Assembly (NCBI RefSeq): GCF_008905045.1
Contig: NZ_VWMY01000034.1
Span: forward strand, 69,722-133,721
DNA from: Streptomyces albicerus
GTDB lineage: Bacteria > Actinomycetota > Actinomycetes > Streptomycetales > Streptomycetaceae
Direction: 5' to 3'
DNA length: 64,000 bases
Positions 42,214 through 50,036 of the stretch are shown here, in pieces. Position 1 is the first letter of the stretch, and every line of letters starts with the position of its first letter. The notes under the pieces were generated by a model. The model was not told where the DNA came from and did not search any database. It worked only from the letters and a program-made list of their open reading frames with translations. A program made the translations under genes and the position numbers.

Positions 42214-42717
42214 ATGCACTCTGCCCGCATGCTGCTCGCCACCGCAGCGGCAACGGCTGCCCTCGCGATCGCCGCGCCCGGCGCCTATGCCGATGCGTCG
42301 GGCGACCGGGAACACCGGGACCACGATGACTCTTCCTACAGCAAGGAGCACGACAAGGACAGCAGGCACGACTCACCCCGCGGCGGGATGCACACGGGTG
42401 GCGGAGCGCTGGCCACGGTGAACGAGGACGAGTGGGGTGTTGCCAAGGACCCGAAGCACGACCCGAGGACCTACAAGGACGAGGGCAGCGGGCACAGCAA
42501 CGACTCCTGGAGCGGCGATCACGACAAGGATCGCTGGAACGATCACAACAAGGATCACGGGAAGACCGAGCACGACAAGCCGCGCGGCGGGATGCACACC
42601 GGAGGCGGCGCGCTCGCCACGCCGGGCGTCACCGCCGGCGGGCTGGCCATGCTGGCGGTGGCCGGTACCGGTCTGTACGCGCTGCGGCGCAAAAAGGCAT
42701 CAGAAAGCGTGGCCTGA
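42214..42717 (+). CDS. Surface protein, probable substrate of the adjacent class F sortase
   Basis: A 167-residue exported protein. A signal peptide covers residues 1-28. The mature part is extremely hydrophilic, rich in Asp, Lys, His and Ser, and contains the same 14-residue motif PRGGMHTGGGALAT twice, at 55-68 and 123-136. The second copy directly precedes a hydrophobic segment (138-156) and a RRKK tail, the architecture of a sortase sorting signal, yet there is no LPXTG or LAXTG pentapeptide. AAGGA lies 7 nt before the ATG. A class F sortase gene follows 119 bp downstream. The protein is likely anchored on the cell surface; the His/Asp-rich body might bind metals. Confidence 0.75.
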   Translation: MHSARMLLATAAATAALAIAAPGAYADASGDREHRDHDDSSYSKEHDKDSRHDSPRGGMHTGGGALATVNEDEWGVAKDPKHDPRTYKDEGSGHSNDSWSGDHDKDRWNDHNKDHGKTEHDKPRGGMHTGGGALATPGVTAGGLAMLAVAGTGLYALRRKKASESVA

Positions 42718-42836
42718 CCGATGCCTGACGACATAGCAGCCGGGGCCGCCGCACCTGCCTCGCGTCGCGGCGGCCCGGCTCGCCCTCCCGCGTGTCGTGT
42801 CCGCCCCGCTGCCGTGCCCGAAAGAGGTGGTGTCCG

Positions 42837-43505
42837 ATGGCAGCCAGTCCTCCTTCCCCCACCGATGCCGGCCCCGTACCGTCCAAGCGGAGACTCCGCA
42901 CAGGTGTGACGGTGTTCTGGTGCGTGGCCGCCCTGGTCCTGGTGGTGAGCCTCGTCGTCGGTCATGACGAGTCGTCCGATGCCGCTCGCGTGCCGCATGC
43001 TCCGCCGGCCGCCGCCCCGTCCTCGTCCGCCCTGCACCACCCCGGAAAGCATCTGCCGCGATCCAGGCCGACCCGCCTGCTCATCCCCAAAATCTCGGTC
43101 GACGCTCCCTTCACCGACCTCGCCATCGGCCGGTCGGGCCGGCTCGAACCCCCTCCGGCCGACGACGTCAACCTCGTCGGCTGGCACGCGAAGGGCGCGG
43201 CCCCCGGTGAGGCGGGCACCTCGATCATCGCCGGGCACGTGGACACGGCGACATCTCCGGCCGTCTTCGCGGAGCTCGGCGAGCTGAGGAAGGGCGACCG
43301 TTTCCAGGTCGCGCGGGACGACGGTCGCAAGGCGGCCTTCGTGGTCGACAGCGTGGAGACGTTCGACAAGGGAAAATTCCCCGATCAGCGCGTGTACGCC
43401 GATACTCCCCAGGCCCAGGTACGGCTCATCACCTGCGCCGGAGACTACGACCGCGCGACCAAGGACTACACCGAGAACCTGGTGGTCTTCGCGCACCTCA
43501 CCTGA
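42837..43505 (+). CDS. Class F sortase
   Basis: A 222-residue membrane-anchored transpeptidase. An N-terminal helix (TVFWCVAALVLVVSLVVG) is followed by a Pro/Ala/Ser linker and the sortase barrel. The catalytic His is in TSIIAGHVDTAT, the Cys in RLITCAGDYD and the Arg in DRATKDYTENLVVFA, as expected for class F enzymes. RLLIPKISVDAPFTDLAIG is the usual first strand. It cleaves a sorting motif and joins the protein to the cell wall. The neighbouring gene at 42214 is the obvious candidate substrate. The ATG at 42837 follows AGAGGTGG. Confidence 0.88.
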   Translation: MAASPPSPTDAGPVPSKRRLRTGVTVFWCVAALVLVVSLVVGHDESSDAARVPHAPPAAAPSSSALHHPGKHLPRSRPTRLLIPKISVDAPFTDLAIGRSGRLEPPPADDVNLVGWHAKGAAPGEAGTSIIAGHVDTATSPAVFAELGELRKGDRFQVARDDGRKAAFVVDSVETFDKGKFPDQRVYADTPQAQVRLITCAGDYDRATKDYTENLVVFAHLT

Positions 43506-43645
43506 GACATCCCACCTGCCTACGCGTCGTCGGGCTGGATGGGCTGTCCCGGCTTCGTCGCGGCAGCCCGTCCGCCCAACCGGCAGCTCCTGCTACGCCG
43601 GGTCGGCAAGCCTGCCGGGGCGCTGCTCCGCTCGTGCAGCGGTGC

Positions 43646-43888
43646 TCAGGGCAGGGCCTCGGCCGAAGGCAGCAGCGGGGACTGGTAGCCGCCGCTGGCC
43701 AGCATTCGTACCTCGCCCGCCGGGCTGATCTCGGCACGGAGGATGCCGGTGGGATCGCAGTAGACCGGGTTTCCGCCCGGTCCGAGGGTGTCGGTTCGTT
43801 CGACGACCACCTCGTCCGTGATCGCGCCGGCCCCCGATCGCCCATGGGTGAAGGTCAGCCGGTAGCGGTCCGGGGTCTGGGTTTGCAT
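43646..43888 (-). CDS. Small conserved Streptomyces protein (DUF6296-like)
   Basis: An 80-residue protein reading MQTQTPDRYRLTFTHGRSG then VVVERTDTLGPGGNPVYCD and ILRAEISPAGEVRMLASGG. GGGAGG lies 5 nt before the ATG at 43888. It has no signal or membrane segment and looks like a small beta-rich protein. The pattern RYRLTF...GPGGxPVY.D.TGI.RAEI..GEVRML is one I associate with the small DUF6296 family; that label is from memory. Function is unknown. Confidence 0.62.
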   Translation of the reverse strand: MQTQTPDRYRLTFTHGRSGAGAITDEVVVERTDTLGPGGNPVYCDPTGILRAEISPAGEVRMLASGGYQSPLLPSAEALP

Positions 43889-44194
43889 GACGACCTCCCG
43901 CGCGCGAGGTACAAATGCGGATAAATAGAACCCTCCTCCATGATGCGGCCAGATCATGGCGGCGGCAGCTTCCGCGCACTGCGGCGAACCGTCACAGAGC
44001 GCGGTCCTCGCGTACGGCCGTCGGCCCCTGAGCCGGGTTCCCGGGCCTCTCCCCCGGCGCCCGGCCACCCCCGCGGGGAGTTCGGCACCCGGCCGAATTC
44101 CGCCACTGGTCTGGGCCACGCGGCCCGGGCCGTCGCCTGTCACAACAGGGGGTGCCCCTCGCCTCCGGGCGCCCGGCAGTGTAGACATGGGCTT
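43889..44194. other. Divergent intergenic region upstream of the SpoIIE sensor
   Basis: About 306 bp between the small DUF6296-like gene and the sensor phosphatase. Open frames cross it on both strands but are Arg/Pro-rich shadows. It includes an AT-richer patch GGATAAATAGAAC near 43918-43930 that could belong to the promoter of the minus-strand gene. Confidence 0.45.
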
Positions 44195-46999
44195 ATGGTC
44201 CGTCGCTTGGGTCGATCCTGGACTCAGTCGACCCCCCGCCCCAATGGCCTGCGCGCGCAGCACAGGCGTGACCGCCCTCACCGAGCGCATGGGCGGCGAG
44301 CACGGCAGGCACCGCGCCATCCCCTCGATCCGCGGGGGGCGCCCGAGGGCGGCTCCCGGGGCGGGTCCACGGCGGGACTGCGGTCGGCGCTGGGCGGGCG
44401 CAGCGTCGCGGGCCAGGTGTTCGTTCTCCAAGTGGTGATCGTGCTGCTGCTGGTCGTGGCCGCGGTCGGGGCGCTGTTCCTACAGGTGCGGCACGACAGC
44501 ACGCAGGAGGCCCGGAACCGTTCGCTCGCGGTCGCCGAGACGTTCGCCAACGCTCCGGGCACCCGCGAGGCGTTGCGCGCCTCCGATCCCACGGCGGTGC
44601 TCCAGCCGCGGGCCGAGGCCGCCCGGAAACAGTCCGAGATCGACTTCATCGTGGTGATGAACACCGACGGGATCCGCTACACCCACCCCAAGCCGGACCG
44701 GATCGGCAAGAAGTTCGTCGGGACCCTCGAACCCGCGCTGGAGGGCCGGCCCGTCACCGAGGAGATCACGGGGACCATCGGGCGGCTGGTGCAGGCAGTG
44801 GTGCCGATCAAGGCGGACGACGGCACGGTCGTGGGCCTGGTGTCGGCGGGCATCACGACCGAGAACGTGGGCGGTGTCGCGGAGCGGCAGCTGCCGCTGC
44901 TGCTGGCCGCCGCGGCCGCCGCGCTGGTCCTGGCGACGGCGGGGACGGCGCTGGTGAGCAGGCGGCTGCTGCGTCAGACGCATGGCCTGGGCCCGTTCGA
45001 GATGACCCGGATGTACGAGCACCATGACGCGGTGCTGCACGCGGTCCGGGAGGGAGTGATCATCGCCAGTGGCGAGGGGCGGCTGCTGCTCGCCAACGAC
45101 GAGGCGCACCGGCTGCTCGACCTTCCCCCGGACGCCGAGGGCCGGCATGTCCTCGAACTCGGCCTGGACACGGACACGGCTGGTCTGTTGGCCTCGGGAC
45201 GGGTCGCCACGGACGAGGTGCACCTGGTCGGCGACCGGCTCCTGGCGATCAACCAACGGCCCACGGACCTCCAGGGCGGCCCGGCCGGCAGTGTCGCCAC
45301 ACTCCGCGACTCGACCGAGCTGCGTGCGCTGTCCGGCAGGGCCGAGTCGGCCCGGGAGCATCTCAAGCTCCTGTACGACGCAGGGGTGGGCATCGGCACG
45401 GGTCTGGACGTGGCCCGCACCGCCGAGGAACTGGCGGAGGTGGCCGTCCCGCGGCTCGCGGACTTCGTCACGGTGGATCTGGCCGACGCCGTGCTGAGCG
45501 GGGAAGAGCCGGAAGCGGGCACCGATCTGCGCCGTACGGCGTTCAGCGGGATCCGGAAGGACGCCCCTCTCTATCCGGTGGGCGAGCGGATCAGGTTCGT
45601 CGCCTCCTCGCCGCAGGCCCGCAGCCTCGACACGGGCCAGGCCGTGATCGAGCCCGACCTGAGGGAGGCCCCGGGCTGGCTGGCGCAGGATCTCGAGCGG
45701 ACCGCGCAGGTCGTGGAGTACGGAATCCACTCGCTGATCATCGTTCCGGTGCGGGTCGGGCACCTGATGATGGGCGTGGTGAACTTCTGGCGCTCGGAGA
45801 AGCCGGAGCCCTTCGACGAGGAGGAGCTGGCCCTCGCCGAGGAGCTGGTCGCCCGTGCCGCGGTCTCCATCGACAACGCGCGCCGCTACACACGCGAGCA
45901 CACCATGGCCGTGACGCTGCAGCGCAGTCTGCTGCCGCGCAACCTGCCCGAGCAGAGCGCCCTGGACATCGCCTACCGCTACCTGCCCGCGCAGGCGGGA
46001 GTGGGCGGCGACTGGTTCGACGTACTGCCGCTGTCCGGCGCCCGTGTCGCGGTCGTCGTGGGCGACGTCGTCGGCCACGGGCTGCACGCCGCGGCCACCA
46101 TGGGACGGCTGCGTACGGCGGTCCACAACTTCTCCGCGCTGGACCTGCCGCCGGACGAGCTGCTCGGGCTCCTCGACGAGTTGGTCGGCCGCATCGACCA
46201 GGACGAGGCGGCGGACGACAGCAGTGCCGCGATCACCGGCGCCACCTGTCTGTACGCCGTCTACGACCCGACCTCCCGGCAGTGCACCGTCGCCCGGGCC
46301 GGGCACCCGCCGCCGGCGGTGGTCCGTCCCGACGGCAGCGTCGAGTTCCCCGACGTGCCCGCCGGTCCGCCGCTCGGTCTCGGCGGTCTCCCCTTCGAGA
46401 CCGCCGAGCTCAAGCTGGAAGAGGACAGCCGGCTGGTGCTGTACACGGACGGGCTCGTCGAGGACCGGGAACGGGACATCGACGTCGGCCTCGAGATGCT
46501 GCGCACCGCGCTGGCCGGGGCCGACCGGTCGCCGGAGGACATCTGTCAGGCCGTTCTCAACAGCCTGCTGCCGGCCCGGCAGAGCGACGACATCGCGCTG
46601 ATCGTCGCCGGCACCCGTGCGCTCGGTGCCGACCGCATCGCCGAGTGGGAGGTGCCGTCCGACCCGGCGGCCGTCGGCCAGGTGCGTGCCTCGGTCACCC
46701 GGCAGCTGACGGAGTGGGGCCTGGAGGACATGGAGTTCACCACGGAGCTGATACTCAGTGAGCTGGTCACCAACGCCATCCGGTACGGCAGTGGCCCCAT
46801 CCTGGTCCGTGTGCTGCGCGACCGCAGCCTGATCTGTGAGGTCTTCGACGCCAGCAGCACCTCGCCCCATCTGCGGTACGCGGCCACCACGGACGAGGGC
46901 GGACGCGGCCTGTTCCTCGTCGCGCAGATCGCCGAGCGCTGGGGCACCCGCTACACCCCCGCGGGGAAGGTCATCTGGGCCGAGCAGCCGCTGCCCTGA
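44195..46999 (+). CDS. Membrane sensor SpoIIE phosphatase with HATPase domain
   Basis: A protein of up to 934 residues. It has a first membrane helix (VLQVVIVLLLVVAAVGALFL), an extracytoplasmic Cache domain of the CitA/DcuS type (SLAVAETFANAPGTREAL...IRYTHPKPDRIGKKFVG), a second helix (LPLLLAAAAAALVLATAG), then PAS, GAF and SpoIIE phosphatase domains (GVGGDWFDVLPL, VVGDVVGHGLHAA, YTDGLVEDRE, QSDDIALIV) and a C-terminal HATPase anti-sigma-like domain (LILSELVTNAIRYG, DEGGRGLFLVAQIAERWGT). It would link an extracellular signal to anti-sigma partner switching. The N terminus is uncertain: the first ~70 residues from 44195 are Arg/Pro-rich, and a neighbouring frame starting MGGEHGRHRAIPSIRGG at 44290 looks more natural, with a G6 run between the frames. 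Confidence 0.82.
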   Translation: MVRRLGRSWTQSTPRPNGLRAQHRRDRPHRAHGRRARQAPRHPLDPRGAPEGGSRGGSTAGLRSALGGRSVAGQVFVLQVVIVLLLVVAAVGALFLQVRHDSTQEARNRSLAVAETFANAPGTREALRASDPTAVLQPRAEAARKQSEIDFIVVMNTDGIRYTHPKPDRIGKKFVGTLEPALEGRPVTEEITGTIGRLVQAVVPIKADDGTVVGLVSAGITTENVGGVAERQLPLLLAAAAAALVLATAGTALVSRRLLRQTHGLGPFEMTRMYEHHDAVLHAVREGVIIASGEGRLLLANDEAHRLLDLPPDAEGRHVLELGLDTDTAGLLASGRVATDEVHLVGDRLLAINQRPTDLQGGPAGSVATLRDSTELRALSGRAESAREHLKLLYDAGVGIGTGLDVARTAEELAEVAVPRLADFVTVDLADAVLSGEEPEAGTDLRRTAFSGIRKDAPLYPVGERIRFVASSPQARSLDTGQAVIEPDLREAPGWLAQDLERTAQVVEYGIHSLIIVPVRVGHLMMGVVNFWRSEKPEPFDEEELALAEELVARAAVSIDNARRYTREHTMAVTLQRSLLPRNLPEQSALDIAYRYLPAQAGVGGDWFDVLPLSGARVAVVVGDVVGHGLHAAATMGRLRTAVHNFSALDLPPDELLGLLDELVGRIDQDEAADDSSAAITGATCLYAVYDPTSRQCTVARAGHPPPAVVRPDGSVEFPDVPAGPPLGLGGLPFETAELKLEEDSRLVLYTDGLVEDRERDIDVGLEMLRTALAGADRSPEDICQAVLNSLLPARQSDDIALIVAGTRALGADRIAEWEVPSDPAAVGQVRASVTRQLTEWGLEDMEFTTELILSELVTNAIRYGSGPILVRVLRDRSLICEVFDASSTSPHLRYAATTDEGGRGLFLVAQIAERWGTRYTPAGKVIWAEQPLP

Positions 47000-47004
47000 C
47001 GCTC

Positions 47005-47029
47005 AGTCTCAGTGCCGATCAATGAGACT
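47005..47029. terminator. Hairpin between convergent genes
   Basis: AGTCTCA (47005-47011) pairs with TGAGACT (47023-47029) over an 11-nt loop. It is followed by overlapping CTGATCAGTGATCAG repeats to about 47052. The position between convergent stops supports termination. Confidence 0.5.
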
Positions 47030-47073
47030 CCGTGCTGATCAGTGATCAGTGCTGAACAGCCGCTGCCACGAGG

Positions 47074-48711
47074 CTAGTCGTGCGAGGGAGGATCTTCACG
47101 GGGCTCCGGAGGGTCTGACGCCGACTCGCTCACTTCGGCCGCGGTCTCCGGAACGCCTCCGGCCGGTATGCCGGGCATGGCACCGGTGCCCTTCAGGCGT
47201 TCCAGGTCGTCGGGGCGTACCTGGATGACGATCACCGCGACCAGGGCGGCCACCACGGCGAAGATGGCGGCGACGATGAACGCGCTCGAGACGCCCGAGG
47301 TCAGCACGTGGTCGCTCCAGGGCGCCGGGAGTTCCCCGGTTCTGCGGAACTCCAGCCGCTGGTCCGGGGTCGCCTCCGCCATGAACCGGCGGACCTGATC
47401 GGTGGCTTCGTGGCGACTGGCCGTGCCGAAGACCGTGACCAGCACGGACAGACCGAGTGAACCGCCCACCTGCTGGGTGGCGTTGAGGATCCCGGAGGCC
47501 GCTCCCGCCTCCTGCGGTGCCACGCCCGACACCGCCATCAGCGTCAGCGACACGAAATTCAGACCCATGCCGAAGCTGAAGATCAGCAGGGGCCCGAGAA
47601 TGCTGCCCGCATATGTGCTGTCGACTTCGGTCAGGGTCAGCCAGCCGAGTCCGACGGCGGCCAGGATCGCGCCCACCGTCATGAAGGGCTTGGGGCCCCA
47701 CCTGGGCAGCAGTTGCGAGGCGAATCCCGCGCCCATCGCGATGACCACGCTCACCGGAAGGAACGCGAGACCGGTCCTCAGGGGACTGAAGTCCAGGATG
47801 TTCTGCACGAAGAGCGTCAGGAAGAAGAACATCCCGAAGATCGCCGCGGCCAGGCTCAGCATGATCGCGTAGGCGCCCGCGCGGTTGCGGTCGCGGAACA
47901 TCCAGAGCGGGGTGATGGGCTGTTTCGACCGGCGCTCGATGGTGATGAACACGGCGAGCAGCACGACAGCAACTGCGAAGGCCGCGAGGGTCACCCTGTC
48001 GCTCCAGCCGTCCTCCGCAGCACGGATGAACCCGTAGACGAGCGACACCATGCCCACGGTGGCTGTGAGCGCTCCGAAGGCGTCGAAGTGGCCCGGCCGG
48101 CGCTCGGACTCCCGGATGTAGCGGGGCGTCGCGAGCGCGATCAGCAGGCCGATGGGCACGTTGACGTAGAGGACCCACCGCCAGTCGAGCCACTCCACGA
48201 GCAGTCCGCCCGCGAGCAGCCCGATCGCGCCACCGCCGGCGGACACGGCGGCGAACACACCGAACGCCCTGTTCCGCTCGGGCCCTTCGCGGAACGTCGT
48301 GGTGATCAGCGACAGGGCGGTCGGGGAGGCGATGGCGCCGCCGACGCCCTGCAGCGCGCGTGCCGCGAGCAACTGCCAGGCTTCCTGCGAGAGTCCGCCG
48401 AGCAGGGAGGCCAGCACGAAGAGCAGGATGCCGAAGATGAAGACTCTGCGGCGGCCGAGGATGTCGCCCAGCCGCCCGCCGAGCAGAAGCAGACCGCCGA
48501 AGGTCAGCGTGTAGGCGTTGACCACCCAGGACAGGTTCTCGGTCGAGAAGTCGAGCGAGGTCTGGATGTGCGGGAGGGCGATGTTCACGATGGTGATGTC
48601 GAGGACCACCATCAGCTGGCACGAGGCGATGACGAGGAGTGCGATGCCACTGCCTCGGCCCCGCTCCGGGGACTTGGCAGTTTCCGAAGGTGTCGCGTGA
48701 GCGTCCGCCAT
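47074..48711 (-). CDS. EmrB/QacA-type MFS drug efflux transporter (14 helices)
   Basis: A 545-residue DHA2-family proton antiporter. Family motifs are VVLDITIVNIALPHIQ in helix 1, GGRLGDILGRRRVF in the first cytoplasmic loop, RALQGVGGAIASPTALSLI in helix 4 and AVSAGGGAIGLLAGGLLVEW in helix 5. Fourteen hydrophobic segments can be counted. The C-terminal tail of about 45 residues is Pro/Glu-rich. It likely exports lipophilic toxins. The promoter region carries a near-perfect palindrome typical of a TetR operator, but no TetR gene is adjacent, so the repressor would be encoded elsewhere. Confidence 0.88.
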   Translation of the reverse strand: MADAHATPSETAKSPERGRGSGIALLVIASCQLMVVLDITIVNIALPHIQTSLDFSTENLSWVVNAYTLTFGGLLLLGGRLGDILGRRRVFIFGILLFVLASLLGGLSQEAWQLLAARALQGVGGAIASPTALSLITTTFREGPERNRAFGVFAAVSAGGGAIGLLAGGLLVEWLDWRWVLYVNVPIGLLIALATPRYIRESERRPGHFDAFGALTATVGMVSLVYGFIRAAEDGWSDRVTLAAFAVAVVLLAVFITIERRSKQPITPLWMFRDRNRAGAYAIMLSLAAAIFGMFFFLTLFVQNILDFSPLRTGLAFLPVSVVIAMGAGFASQLLPRWGPKPFMTVGAILAAVGLGWLTLTEVDSTYAGSILGPLLIFSFGMGLNFVSLTLMAVSGVAPQEAGAASGILNATQQVGGSLGLSVLVTVFGTASRHEATDQVRRFMAEATPDQRLEFRRTGELPAPWSDHVLTSGVSSAFIVAAIFAVVAALVAVIVIQVRPDDLERLKGTGAMPGIPAGGVPETAAEVSESASDPPEPREDPPSHD

Positions 48712-48733
48712 GGCAGTGCCCTGCGTGTCCGAC

Positions 48734-48757
48734 GTAGTGAACGTAGACGTTCGCTAC
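48734..48757. promoter_or_regulatory. Palindromic operator upstream of the EmrB-type transporter
   Basis: GTAGTGAACG-TAGA-CGTTCGCTAC is an inverted repeat with one mismatch, 23 bp upstream of the transporter ATG. It looks like a TetR-family site. The cognate regulator is not in the immediate neighbourhood. Confidence 0.6.
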
Positions 48758-48795
48758 ACCGACGTTAGTCCTGAGGGCCCGGCCTGACCAGTCGA

Positions 48796-49821
48796 TCAGC
48801 CGACGGCTCGGCCCTTTAGCGGCGCGGTGTCCTCCCCCGCACCGTGGCGCACACCGGCCAGCATCTCCTCCAGGGCCTCCAGGGCGGTGTGTTGGGGGCT
48901 CCAGCCCAGTTCGGAGTGCGCCCGCCCGCAGTCCATCAACGGGAGCCGCAGAACGGCGTCGAACAGGTGCGGCGACGCGGGTACGAGGTGAAGTCCCCAG
49001 GCAGCCGCGAGTCCGGACCTCGCCACCGGGCCCGGCAGACGCACGGTCCGCGAGTGGAAGAGCTCGCCGAGAACGCCCGCGTCCAGAGGCGGAGCGGCAG
49101 CCAGGTTGAACGCGCCGCGCACATCACCGAGCGCCGCCAGGCGATAGGCCTCCGCGGCGTCGTCGGTGTGAAGCGCCTGGAAGCGCAGCCCCGGGATGTC
49201 CGGCAGGACGGGCAGCAGCTCCGGCCTCAGCAGCGGGCCGGGCAGGAAGCGCCCACCGAAGATGCGCCGCTGTTCGCTGGCCGACTCCCGCTTGAAGAGG
49301 AACGCGGGCCTCATCCGTACGACCCGTATCTCGGGGTGGTCCCGCTCGAAGGTGTCGAGAACGCGTTCCAGATAGGCCTTTTCGCGGGTGTACGAGGCTT
49401 CCGGCCAGCCGTGCGTGGGCCAGGACTCGTCCACCGCGCGATGCTCCGGGCCCGGCGAGTACGCGCCCACGGACGAGGCGTGGACCAGGGCCGGGACGCC
49501 GGCGTCCGCGACGGCCCGGAAGACCTTGATGCTCCCCAGGACGTTGGTGCGCCAGGTGGCCACGGGGTCCCGGGCCGGCTGCATCTTCCACGCGAGGTGG
49601 ACCACGGCGTCCGCGCCGCGGAACAGCTCGACCGGGTCGGTGTCCTCGGCCAGGTCCACGTCCTCCCATGTGATTCCGGGCAGTGACCAGTCCGGAATCC
49701 TGCGTGCCAGTCCCCGTACGGAATCCACCGCGGGGTCCTCGCTCAGGAGGCGTACCAGGCTGGTGCCCACGTTGCCGGTGGCTCCGGTGACGACGATCTT
49801 CTTGCCAGGTGAGTCGGTCAC
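48796..49821 (-). CDS. NAD-dependent epimerase/dehydratase (extended SDR)
   Basis: A 341-residue extended short-chain dehydrogenase with the nucleotide motif KIVVTGATGNVGTSLVRLL at the N terminus, AVVHLAWKMQPARDP, LVHASSVGAYSPG and the catalytic-type SYTREKAYLER (Tyr and Lys four apart). The C-terminal domain is substrate-binding; the substrate could be a nucleotide sugar or another alcohol. The GTG at 49821 is supported by AGAGGA 8 nt upstream. It follows, at a 215-bp gap, the Rieske FAD oxidoreductase gene in the same direction. Confidence 0.85.
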   Translation of the reverse strand: MTDSPGKKIVVTGATGNVGTSLVRLLSEDPAVDSVRGLARRIPDWSLPGITWEDVDLAEDTDPVELFRGADAVVHLAWKMQPARDPVATWRTNVLGSIKVFRAVADAGVPALVHASSVGAYSPGPEHRAVDESWPTHGWPEASYTREKAYLERVLDTFERDHPEIRVVRMRPAFLFKRESASEQRRIFGGRFLPGPLLRPELLPVLPDIPGLRFQALHTDDAAEAYRLAALGDVRGAFNLAAAPPLDAGVLGELFHSRTVRLPGPVARSGLAAAWGLHLVPASPHLFDAVLRLPLMDCGRAHSELGWSPQHTALEALEEMLAGVRHGAGEDTAPLKGRAVG

Positions 49822-50036
49822 GTCGAGAGTCCTCTCTCGCTCGGAGTGCGGTGGGGCCCGGGCCGCGCCGCCCTCGGGACAGCCGGATGTGCCGTGCTGG
49901 CGGAAAGCTTCTATTTGGGAACGCCGGGCAGGTCGAGTTCCCCGGAGGTCCTCCCTCACACGGGCGCGCAGCCGACGCAGCGCCCCGACCGATGCGTCGC
50001 ACTACCCGCTCTTCGGGAATCACGGCGGATCCGTGC

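Noticed and set aside
44480..46870. Long minus-strand open frame under the sensor phosphatase
   Set aside because: Antisense to well-supported PAS/GAF/SpoIIE domains; composition is shadow-like.
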